Both the position numbers and the translations under genes were made by a program. This document shows, one piece after another, positions 1 to 5,264 of a DNA stretch of 7,142 nt. Under the pieces are notes generated by a model. The model searched no databases, was not told the DNA's origin, and was given only the letters and a program-made list of their open reading frames with translations. The stretch covers positions 1-7,142 of the forward strand of contig JAICHS010000113.1 of NCBI GenBank assembly GCA_025924775.1, in the 5' to 3' direction. This DNA comes from Rhodanobacteraceae bacterium (GTDB lineage Bacteria > Pseudomonadota > Gammaproteobacteria > Xanthomonadales > Rhodanobacteraceae). Positions within the stretch are counted from its first letter, which is position 1; each line of letters opens with the position of its first letter.

Positions 1-76
1 CCCCATTGGGCTCCGAGGATGACTACGCTTTGTCCCATGATCTTCTCGCTTCGATGTGGTGCTTCGGTTTGGGGCG
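1..76. repeat. Diverged direct repeat, copy 1
   Basis: This is the first copy of a direct repeat whose second copy is at 196-274. Positions 1-38 align without gaps to 196-233 with 31 of 38 bases identical. A 14-base block (43-56) is identical to 241-254. The last 20 bases (57-76) match 255-274 at 13 of 20. A small insertion of 3 bases in copy 2 separates the blocks. Copy 1 begins at the window edge, so the unit may extend further left. No protein-like reading frame is convincing here. It is most simply read as a dispersed intergenic element lying downstream of hflC. Confidence 0.6.
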
Positions 77-94
77 ACGTCGCCGACTAGATTC

Positions 95-106
95 GCCATC
101 CATGGC
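95..106. repeat. Short palindrome between the direct repeats
   Basis: GCCAT and ATGGC form a perfect 5-bp inverted repeat around a CC centre. It lies in the spacer between the two direct repeat copies and may be part of the same intergenic element. Its short length makes chance occurrence possible. Confidence 0.25.
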
Positions 107-156
107 TCATCAAGTCGGCCGGCCTATGGCATCCTGCCTGCGGCGCTCACGCCTGC

Positions 157-179
157 GCGGACTGCCACCGGCAGTCCGC
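157..179. repeat. Perfect 10-bp hairpin (REP-like) in the intergenic element
   Basis: GCGGACTGCC (157-166) and GGCAGTCCGC (170-179) are perfect reverse complements separated by the three bases ACC. There is no T-run on either strand, so an intrinsic terminator is not supported. A REP-like palindrome is the more natural reading, but no conserved tetranucleotide head typical of RAYT-associated REPs is obvious. It may still protect the 3' end of hflKC mRNA, since it lies about 110 bases past the hflC stop. Confidence 0.55.
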
Positions 180-195
180 AAGCGCAACCGTTTGC

Positions 196-274
196 CCCCA
201 TTGGGCGCCAAGAATTACTACGGACTGTCCCATTGTTCGATTCTCGCTTCGATGATTCGTTTCGGTGTGGAGCG
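196..274. repeat. Diverged direct repeat, copy 2
   Basis: This is the second copy of the repeat described at 1-76. The start-to-start distance is 195 bp. It ends about 15 bases short of the hflC stop codon at 290-292. Identity is high in three blocks (start, the TTCTCGCTTCGATG core, and the tail) and lower between them, as expected for an old duplication or two members of a dispersed family. Confidence 0.6.
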
Positions 275-289
275 TCGACCAGTGCCCGG

Positions 290-1177
290 TCAATGCTTCT
301 TCGTTGCCGGCCCATCGCTTGCGGTGCCCGCATCAATGGCCTGCATGAAGGGTGAATTGCGGTCCAGGACGACCACTGCGCCGCCGTCCCCGAAACTCCG
401 GCGCCAAGTATTCAAGCTACTCCAATAGCGGAAGAACCGCGGATCCTTGGCGGAAGCCGCGGCATCAACCCTGGCCGCCGCCGCGTCGCCCTCGCCGCGG
501 ATCGCTGCCGCGGCCTCGCCGGCCGCCGCAAGCACCTGCTGGTCCTGCGCATCGCCCTCGGCGTGGATGGCCGCCGCCGCGGCTTCGCCGTCGGCGCGCA
601 CGCTGCCGGCCGCGGCCTGGGCTTCGGCGGTCATGCGCTTGTACACCGCCGCCAAGGCGTCTTCCGGCGGCAACACCCGGCCAATGCCGACGCCCAGCAC
701 TTCGATGCCGAGCTTGTTGCGGATGGCGTCCGCAACATCGCGGCGCACCGCGGCGCCGAGGCTCCCGTCGGTCGCCACCAGCAGCGCGGACAGATCCTCG
801 TGCGCAACCCGCTGGCGCAACGCATCGCGGATCAACGGTTCCATTTGCTGCGTCGCCTGCAACTCGTCGCCCGAGGTCGCATCAAAATACGCGACCGGAT
901 CGGCAATCCGCCAGCGCAGGCTGAACCCGATCCGCACCGTTTCGTCATCGCGGGTCTTGCAGTCGCCCGGTTCGGCCTGCGAAGTGATCGCGCGGGTGTC
1001 GTACACGCTGGCTTCCTGCATGAACGGTTGCCTGACGTGCAGGCCCGGCCCGATGCCGGTGGCTTCAACCTTGCCGAAGCGCGACAACGCTGCGGCGTGC
1101 CCCTCGCCCACGACGTACAGGCTTTTGGCGCCCAGCAGCGCCAGCACGATGACCACGAAGGGAATGACGTAGCGCAT
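290..1177 (-). CDS. hflC: HflC, SPFH-domain regulator of FtsH protease
   Basis: This 295-residue protein is the second subunit of the HflKC complex, which in E. coli assembles as a large periplasm-facing cage around the membrane protease FtsH and modulates its access to membrane substrates. An N-terminal membrane segment (residues 3-23) serves as signal anchor. The SPFH/band 7 domain follows (about 22-185), with family signatures VGEGHAAALSRFGKV (23-37) and GPGLHVRQPF (43-52). A long helix then leads to the conserved KDPRFFRYWSSL block (244-255) and a C-terminal beta segment. It is shorter than E. coli HflC (334 residues), mainly lacking an enteric insertion inside the SPFH domain. The helical part is extremely alanine-rich (28 of residues 183-243). 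The ATG directly abuts the hflK stop codon, and GGGAG lies 8 bases upstream, so the two are translationally coupled. No terminator was found downstream. Confidence 0.95.
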   Translation of the reverse strand: MRYVIPFVVIVLALLGAKSLYVVGEGHAAALSRFGKVEATGIGPGLHVRQPFMQEASVYDTRAITSQAEPGDCKTRDDETVRIGFSLRWRIADPVAYFDATSGDELQATQQMEPLIRDALRQRVAHEDLSALLVATDGSLGAAVRRDVADAIRNKLGIEVLGVGIGRVLPPEDALAAVYKRMTAEAQAAAGSVRADGEAAAAAIHAEGDAQDQQVLAAAGEAAAAIRGEGDAAAARVDAAASAKDPRFFRYWSSLNTWRRSFGDGGAVVVLDRNSPFMQAIDAGTASDGPATKKH

Positions 1178-2320
1178 TCAATACACTCCCTGCACGTCGG
1201 GACCGGAGGTGACCGGCAACGCGGCCGAAGCCGACGGCGCGGGGCCCACCGACGCAGCGGTGGAAGGCAGCGCAGTGCTGCTGGCACCGACCGGGGTGGC
1301 CGGATGCTGCACCGGGAACTGCACGATGACGTTGCCGGAACCGGTATTGACGACCACGTGGTTGCGGGTCAGCACCGCGTGCATGGCATCCAGCCACAAA
1401 CGTTGCTGCGTCACCTGCGGCGCGGCCTGATATTCGGGCAACACCTTCGCGAACCGGGCCGCCGCAGCATTGGCATCGGCCACGACCTGGCGCCGGTAGG
1501 TTTCCGCATCGGCCTTGATGGAAACCGCCTGGTCGCCCGCCTCGATCTTGTCGCGCGCCACATCCGCGCGCGCCGCCACCTGCGCGGTCTTGGCGTCCTC
1601 GCGCGCCTTGGCGATGGCGTCGAAGGCCGGTTTCACATCCGCCGGTACGCTGACGTGCTGAATCGAGACATCGGTCACCTCGGCACCGATGCTGCCCTGC
1701 GCGCCGGCCAGCGACGCCTGCACCTGCGCCAGCATCGCGGTCGCGAGTTGGTCGCCACCGACGTGCCCCGACGGACAGGGCGTGCCCAGCTCGTCGAGCA
1801 GGCACTGCAATTTGTGCGCGCCCACCGCGGCGCGCGCGGCGGCCGTGGCAGCATCGCGCACGACTTCCTCGGCGTCACGCGCGGCAAACAGGAAATCCCG
1901 CACGTGGGTGATCTTGTAGTGCAAGGTGTAATCGACCAGCACGAGCTGCCCGTCCGACGTCAGCAGCCGCGCTTCATCGCTGACGCCACGCACCTGGCCA
2001 ACGTTGACCGGCGTGACCTGGTCGATGGGCGACGGAAACCGCAGGTGCAGGCCCGGCTGCAGCACGCGCTCGAACTTGCCGAACCGCTGCAGCACGCCGA
2101 CCTGCTGCGCGCCAATGGAAACCCAGCCGCCAATGAGCAGCCACACGACGATGGCCAGCACCACCAGCGCCAGCCAGCCGGTCGGTCCATGCCCGAGCGG
2201 CCCGAGACGCCGCCGGAAATTGCGCAACCACGCTTCGAGGTCGGGGCCACCCGAACCTTGTCCCCACGGCCCCTGGCCACGGGGCTCGCGCGGTTTTTCA
2301 CCGGGCTCCTTCCAGGGCAT
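1178..2320 (-). CDS. hflK: HflK, SPFH-domain regulator of FtsH protease
   Basis: This 380-residue protein is the partner of HflC in the inner-membrane complex that controls FtsH. The start MPWKEPGEKP matches the family's N-terminus (E. coli begins MAWNQPG) and has GAGG 8 bases upstream. An in-frame ATG at 2377 is rejected because it would precede the predicted transcript start. A Gly/Pro-rich cytoplasmic tail (1-46) containing GGPDLEAWLRN is followed by one membrane helix (48-68), the SPFH domain (about 70-240; VGVLQRFGKFERVLQPGLH at 74-92), a charged/Ala-rich helix (235-295), and the conserved block PEYQAAPQVTQQRLWLDAMH (295-314). The last 40 residues are a low-complexity Ser/Ala/Pro tail. 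A short segment with two cysteines (CLLDELGTPCP, 173-183) is an unusual detail within the SPFH domain. It abuts hflC directly and is separated from hflX by 195 bp. Confidence 0.95.
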   Translation of the reverse strand: MPWKEPGEKPREPRGQGPWGQGSGGPDLEAWLRNFRRRLGPLGHGPTGWLALVVLAIVVWLLIGGWVSIGAQQVGVLQRFGKFERVLQPGLHLRFPSPIDQVTPVNVGQVRGVSDEARLLTSDGQLVLVDYTLHYKITHVRDFLFAARDAEEVVRDAATAAARAAVGAHKLQCLLDELGTPCPSGHVGGDQLATAMLAQVQASLAGAQGSIGAEVTDVSIQHVSVPADVKPAFDAIAKAREDAKTAQVAARADVARDKIEAGDQAVSIKADAETYRRQVVADANAAAARFAKVLPEYQAAPQVTQQRLWLDAMHAVLTRNHVVVNTGSGNVIVQFPVQHPATPVGASSTALPSTAASVGPAPSASAALPVTSGPDVQGVY

Positions 2321-2353
2321 CGTCACAACCTCGGGTTGGTTCGTGGACTGGCA

Positions 2354-2367
2354 CGCCGCAAGCGGCG
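2354..2367 (-). promoter_or_regulatory. Stem-loop in the hflK leader
   Basis: CGCCGC (2354-2359) and GCGGCG (2362-2367) are perfect reverse complements separated by AA. Allowing for sterically required unpairing, this gives a stem of about 5 bp with a 4-base loop. If transcription starts near 2371, the hairpin sits almost at the 5' end of the hflKC mRNA and well upstream of the GAGG ribosome site at 2332-2329. A 5'-terminal stem-loop of this kind can stabilise an mRNA, which is inference here. Confidence 0.35.
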
Positions 2368-2377
2368 CAAACGACAT

Positions 2378-2402
2378 ATTCTATGCGATCATCCCTGATC
2401 GC
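2378..2402 (-). promoter_or_regulatory. Probable hflK promoter (-10) with adjoining dyad
   Basis: TAGAAT (2383-2378 on the minus strand) matches the sigma-70 -10 consensus at 5 of 6 positions and would place the start of transcription near 2371, giving a leader of about 50 bases before the hflK ATG. No good -35 hexamer is visible at 16-18 bp. Immediately upstream, 2385-2402 is a perfect 7-bp inverted repeat (GCGATCA, TCCC, TGATCGC) occupying what would be the spacer and -35 edge. It could be an operator for a dimeric regulator that represses or activates hflKC, explaining the weak -35. The position is suggestive, but nothing identifies the regulator. Confidence 0.4.
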
Positions 2403-2420
2403 TGCAGGGCTTGGTGCAAG

Positions 2421-2466
2421 GGCAGGCTGGATGCTTGTTGCGCCTGCCAAGGGATGAAGCATCCAG
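2421..2466. repeat. Overlapping inverted repeats between hflX and hflK
   Basis: CTGGATGCTT (2427-2436) and AAGCATCCAG (2457-2466) form a perfect 10-bp inverted repeat with a 20-base loop. A second perfect 7-bp pairing, GGCAGGC (2421-2427) with GCCTGCC (2442-2448), uses the flank and the loop of the first. As an RNA the two stems compete: a pseudoknot would need zero bases to span the 10-bp stem, so they are effectively alternatives. No T-run follows on the minus strand, so a standard intrinsic terminator is not seen. Function unknown; it could attenuate read-through from hflX into hflKC or be a dispersed repeat. Confidence 0.5.
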
Positions 2467-2486
2467 AACCGGACGACCCGGCATTC

Positions 2487-2507
2487 GCCCTGAGCTTGTC
2501 GGAGGGC
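2487..2507. repeat. Dispersed GAGCTTGTCG-type repeat after hflX
   Basis: This 21-base element reads GCCCTGAGCTTGTCGGAGGG followed by C, with 5-bp terminal inverted repeats GCCCT and AGGGC. It resembles the widely seen intergenic motif in proteobacterial genomes whose core is CCTGAGCTTGTCGAAGG, with one base changed. It starts 8 bases past the hflX stop codon. Such elements commonly lie just after genes; whether it terminates hflX transcription is not shown, as there is no T-run. Confidence 0.45.
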
Positions 2508-2515
2508 ACAGCGCA

Positions 2516-3874
2516 CTACGCCGCATCGAGCCAGGCACGCAGCAGCCGGGCCTCGTCCCCGCGCACGTCCCCCGCCAATGGCAGCAGCAGGTTCCGCGGC
2601 GCATCGATGTCCAGCCACCAGCCCGCCTCATCGTAACGCTCGGTTTTCACCGCGCCCAGCTCGATCAGGCGCGCCCGCAACCGCCCCGCGTGCGGCGGCA
2701 GGCGCAACTCGGCATGCACCCGCGCGCCGGCGAGGCGTTCACCGATCGCTTGCCGCAGCAAATCGAGCCCCTCGCCACGGGCCGCCGACAGCCACACCGC
2801 GGCCGGCAGGCCCTGCGCATCCCGGTCGATGCGCGGCTCCACCGTGCGCGGAACGGGCCCGGGCGGCACCGGCGCCTCGCCCTCGCCCGCGGGCACGTCC
2901 GCAGCCAGCAGGTCGATCTTGTTGAACACCAGCAGTTGCGGCACATCGCCCGCACCGATTTCGTCCAGCACGCCATCCACCACCGCGGTCAGCACGTCGC
3001 GCTCGGCATCGGCGGCGTCGGTGACGTGCAGCAGCAGGTCGGCGTCGCGCGCTTCGGACAAGGTCGCGCGGAACGCGGCGACCAGGTCGTGCGGCAGCTC
3101 GCGGATGAAGCCGACGGTGTCGGCCAGTACCGCGGGTCCGGATTCCAGCCCGTCCAGCCGGCGTACCGTGGGGTCGAGCGTCGCGAACAACTGGTCGGCG
3201 GCATACACCGAGCCGCGCGTGATCGCGTTGAACAGCGTGGACTTGCCGGCGTTGGTGTAACCGACCAGCGCCACGCGCGGCAGCGTGTTGCGCAGGCGCG
3301 CGCGGCGCTGCTGGCCACGCTGCACGCCAACCTTGTCGATGCGTTTTTGCAACTGCTCGACGCGTTTTTGCAGCAGCCGGCGGTCGGTCTCCAACTGGGT
3401 CTCGCCAGGGCCGCGCAACCCGATCGAGCCGCCACGCTGGCGCTCCAGGTGGGTCCAGCCGCGCACCAGTCGCGTCGCCATGTGCTTGAGCTGCGCCAGC
3501 TCGACTTCCAGCTTGCCTTCGTGCGATTGCGCGCGCTGGGCGAAAATGTCGAGGATCAGCGCGGCGCGGTCGATCACCCGCGCGGACAGGTGTTTTTCCA
3601 GGTTGCGTTCCTGCACCGGCGTCAGCGCGTGGTCGACCAGCACCAGGTCGGCACCGAGTTCGCGCACCCGCGCCTGCACTTCGTCCGCCTTGCCGGTGCC
3701 GATGTAGAACTTCGGGTTGGGCGCTTCCACGCGCGCGTGCACGCTGCCCAGGACCTCCGCGCCGGCGGACTCGGCCAGTTCGGTGAATTCCTGCGCGCGG
3801 CGCACGGCCGCGCCCTTGCCGGTGTAAGGCAACACCAGCAACGCACGCTCGCCTCGTCGTTCGCGTTCGAACAG
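2516..3874 (-). CDS. hflX: HflX, ribosome-associated GTPase
   Basis: This is a P-loop GTPase that binds the 50S subunit and splits stalled ribosomes, for example after heat stress. Numbering is from CTG at 3874 (452 residues). The N-terminal HflX domain (about 1-190) contains YIGTGKADEV (57-66), the conserved GGSIGLRGPGETQLETDRR stretch (148-166) and a coiled coil. The G domain shows G1 GYTNAGKST (205-213), G3 DTVGF (252-256) and G4 NKID (318-321), then SAARGEG for G5 (363-369), with a C-terminal domain holding LPPHAGRLRARL. The start is chosen because the in-frame upstream residues FERERRGERALLVLP match the family N-terminus (E. coli MFDRYDAGEQAVLV), no ATG, GTG or TTG is available there, and AGGA lies 9 bases before the CTG. 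The first conventional codon, TTG at 3841, would remove 11 conserved residues. An insertion of about 19 Pro/Glu/Ala-rich residues follows G4 (322-345). The hfq stop is 5 bases upstream, indicating co-transcription. Confidence 0.93.
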   Translation of the reverse strand: MFERERRGERALLVLPYTGKGAAVRRAQEFTELAESAGAEVLGSVHARVEAPNPKFYIGTGKADEVQARVRELGADLVLVDHALTPVQERNLEKHLSARVIDRAALILDIFAQRAQSHEGKLEVELAQLKHMATRLVRGWTHLERQRGGSIGLRGPGETQLETDRRLLQKRVEQLQKRIDKVGVQRGQQRRARLRNTLPRVALVGYTNAGKSTLFNAITRGSVYAADQLFATLDPTVRRLDGLESGPAVLADTVGFIRELPHDLVAAFRATLSEARDADLLLHVTDAADAERDVLTAVVDGVLDEIGAGDVPQLLVFNKIDLLAADVPAGEGEAPVPPGPVPRTVEPRIDRDAQGLPAAVWLSAARGEGLDLLRQAIGERLAGARVHAELRLPPHAGRLRARLIELGAVKTERYDEAGWWLDIDAPRNLLLPLAGDVRGDEARLLRAWLDAA

Positions 3875-3887
3875 AAGAATCAGTCCT
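3872..3887 (-). promoter_or_regulatory. hflX ribosome binding site and CTG start
   Basis: AGGA (3887-3884) is followed by 9 bases and CTG (3874-3872). The ribosome site overlaps the end of hfq, whose TGA is at 3882-3880, so hflX translation is probably coupled to hfq termination. An in-frame ATT at 3880-3878 is an even rarer alternative. The conserved residue order after the CTG favours CTG. Confidence 0.6.
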
Positions 3888-4140
3888 GCGCCGGCGGTTC
3901 GGCGCCTTCCGGCTTGGCGTCTTCCGCGCCAACCTTGACCGCGCGGCTGGGCACCACGGTCGAGATGGCGTGCTTGTACACCATCTGGCTGACCTGGTTG
4001 CGCAGCAGTACCACGAACTGGTCGAACGACTCGATCACGCCCTGCAGCTTGATGCCGTTGACCAGGTAAATCGCGACCGGCACGCGTTCGCGCCGCAGCG
4101 CATTCAGGAACGGATCCTGCAACGATTGGCTTTTCGACAT
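3880..4140 (-). CDS. hfq: Hfq, RNA chaperone
   Basis: This 86-residue Sm-like protein forms a hexameric ring that pairs small RNAs with mRNAs and affects mRNA stability and translation. Key residues fall at the same numbers as in E. coli: Q8 (proximal uridine pocket), rim arginines R16, R17 and R19, Y25 and K31 on the distal A-binding face, Q41 and F42, and the Sm2 motif Y55-K56-H57. The Sm core spans about 7-66. The C-terminal tail is short (about 20 residues) and acidic, ending PPAQD, against about 36 residues in E. coli; acidic tips are known to displace RNA from the core. The start is the ATG giving MSKSQSLQDP, with AAGG 8 bases upstream; an in-frame ATG at 4215 would add a non-homologous, basic 25 residues and is rejected. 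It lies 84 bp after miaA. Confidence 0.97.
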   Translation of the reverse strand: MSKSQSLQDPFLNALRRERVPVAIYLVNGIKLQGVIESFDQFVVLLRNQVSQMVYKHAISTVVPSRAVKVGAEDAKPEGAEPPAQD

Positions 4141-4224
4141 TGTTATGGCCTTCCGATCACGGTCCGTACGCGGTTTCCCCCGCGGAATCAAATGGTAACG
4201 CAGATTGGGGGGCATGGGGCCGTT
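4141..4224 (-). other. miaA-hfq intergenic spacer
   Basis: This 84-bp spacer holds the hfq ribosome site (AAGG, 4152-4149) and a small inverted repeat (CGCGG 4169-4173, CCGCG 4180-4184, 6-base loop). The best -10-like hexamer is TACCAT (4197-4192), 4 of 6, with no -35 partner. hfq in E. coli also has promoters inside miaA, so an independent hfq promoter may lie within the coding sequence instead. No terminator after miaA is seen. Confidence 0.3.
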
Positions 4225-5190
4225 TCACGCGGCCGGCACGGGCAGGAATTGCCGCAACGCCGCGGAGGCGATCGCCGGTGTCGCGGCAAGTTCGGGGTCG
4301 AGCACGCGCGCATCCAGCTCGGCGCGCAGCCAGGTGGTCTGACGCTTGGCCAGCTGGCGCGTGGCATCGATCGCACGCTGGCGGAACGCGGTGGCCGAGG
4401 CCCGACCGTCCAGGTGCTCCCAGGCCTGCCGGTAACCCACCGCACGCAGCGCCGGCAACTCGGGCTGCAAGTCGCCGCGCGCGCGCAGGCGCCCGACTTC
4501 GTCCAGGAACCCCGCTGCCAGCATGGCATCGAAGCGCGCGGCGATGCGCTCGCGCAGGGCTGTGCGCTCGGCCGGAACCAGCGCCAGCTTCAGCACGCGG
4601 TACGGAAGCCGCGGCGACCGCCGCGCGTGCAACTGCGTCAGCGTGGCGCCCGACAATGCCACGACTTCCAGCGCACGCTGGATGCGCTGCGCGTCGCCCG
4701 GACGGATGCGCGCGGCGGCATCGGGATCGCGCGCGGCGAGCCGTGCGTGCAGCGCGGGCCAGCCCACGCGCGTCGCCTCGGCGCGCAGGCGTTCGCGCAA
4801 CGCGGGATCAGCCGCCGGCATGGCCGACAGGCCACGTTCAAGCGCGCGGAAATACAGGCCGGTACCGCCGACCAGCAGCGGCACGTGGCCGCGTGCGGTG
4901 ATGGCCTGCAGCGCGGCCAGCGCGTCTTCACGGAACGCCGCCGCCGAGTAAGCGTCGGACGGATCGCGGATGTCGATCAACGCGTGCGGGTAGCGGCGCA
5001 ACGTCGCGGCGTCGGGTTTGGCGGCGCCGATGTCCAGCCCGCGATAGACCAGCGCGGAATCCACGCTGACCAGCTCCAGCGGAAACCGCTCCGCCAGCGT
5101 GCAGGCCAGTGCGGTCTTGCCGGTGGCGGTGGGCCCCATCAGGAAGATCGCGGGCGGGCGCCGATCGATGCGGGGGGCCGGTTGCGGCAT
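4225..5190 (-). CDS. miaA: MiaA, tRNA dimethylallyltransferase
   Basis: This 321-residue enzyme transfers a dimethylallyl group from DMAPP to N6 of adenosine-37 in tRNAs that read codons starting with U, giving i6A, usually the substrate for MiaB. The P-loop GPTATGKT is at 19-26, followed by VDSALVYRGLDIGAAKP (43-59) with the catalytic aspartate D44. LVGGTGLYFRAL is at 106-117, and RPGDAQRIQRALEV (163-176) belongs to the tRNA-binding part. C-terminal AVGYRQAW (250-257) and TRQLAKRQTTWLR (277-289) are family hallmarks. Length matches the E. coli enzyme (316). The ATG lacks a Shine-Dalgarno sequence, but the N-terminus has the expected length before the P-loop, and a TACAAT box places the transcript start on the A of the ATG. 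It heads the hfq/hflX cluster, and its upstream neighbour is the divergent tdh rather than mutL as in E. coli. Confidence 0.96.
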   Translation of the reverse strand: MPQPAPRIDRRPPAIFLMGPTATGKTALACTLAERFPLELVSVDSALVYRGLDIGAAKPDAATLRRYPHALIDIRDPSDAYSAAAFREDALAALQAITARGHVPLLVGGTGLYFRALERGLSAMPAADPALRERLRAEATRVGWPALHARLAARDPDAAARIRPGDAQRIQRALEVVALSGATLTQLHARRSPRLPYRVLKLALVPAERTALRERIAARFDAMLAAGFLDEVGRLRARGDLQPELPALRAVGYRQAWEHLDGRASATAFRQRAIDATRQLAKRQTTWLRAELDARVLDPELAATPAIASAALRQFLPVPAA

Positions 5191-5196
5191 GCCGGC

Positions 5197-5202
5197 ATTG
5201 TA
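5197..5202 (-). promoter_or_regulatory. Putative leaderless miaA promoter (-10)
   Basis: TACAAT on the minus strand (5 of 6 to consensus) ends 6 bases before the miaA ATG. With the last base at -7, the +1 position falls at 5190, the A of the start codon. The absence of any AGG-type ribosome site before the ATG fits a leaderless mRNA. There is no recognisable -35 at 16-18 bp, which lowers confidence. Confidence 0.4.
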
Positions 5203-5227
5203 CGGGTGCGGTCGGATGGCACCGCCC

Positions 5228-5233
5228 TATAAT
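5228..5233 (+). promoter_or_regulatory. tdh promoter -10 box
   Basis: A perfect TATAAT gives a predicted start near 5240 and a 25-base leader carrying the AAGG ribosome site (5253-5256), 8 bases before the ATG. No -35 match is found at 16-18 bp and there is no extended -10 TGn, so an activator may be needed. The box lies in the 74 bp shared with the divergent miaA. Confidence 0.55.
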
Positions 5234-5264
5234 TGCGGAATCAACCAACCGGAAGGTCACCGCA

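Noticed and set aside
277..291. GACC...GGTC inverted repeat at the hflC stop as a terminator
   Set aside because: The stem is only 4 bp and no T-run follows.
6..428. 140-codon plus-strand frame over the left repeats
   Set aside because: It runs into the antisense of hflC, and its apparent internal similarity simply reflects the DNA repeat; no ribosome site supports it.
2321..2377. 19-residue N-terminal extension of HflK containing LAAC, lipobox-like
   Set aside because: It starts before the predicted transcript start, has no basic or hydrophobic signal region, and the family N-terminus begins at the ATG at 2320.
563..2398. 611-codon open frame on the plus strand opposite hflK/hflC
   Set aside because: It is antisense to two confidently identified genes, its product is His/Arg/Gly-rich without any family pattern, and such frames are common opposite GC-rich genes.
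2411..4069. 552-codon open frame on the plus strand opposite hflX
   Set aside because: It is a shadow of hflX, which has all GTPase motifs; the composition (Arg, Gln, His, Ala) is typical of an antisense frame.
4207..4221. CCCCAT box resembling a heat-shock sigma-32 -10 element upstream of hfq
   Set aside because: No CTTGAAA-like -35 is found at the right distance; the match is to a C-rich run only.
3970..5232. 420-codon open frame on the plus strand opposite miaA and hfq
   Set aside because: It covers miaA and hfq, both certain, and crosses the divergent promoter region; no domain is recognisable.
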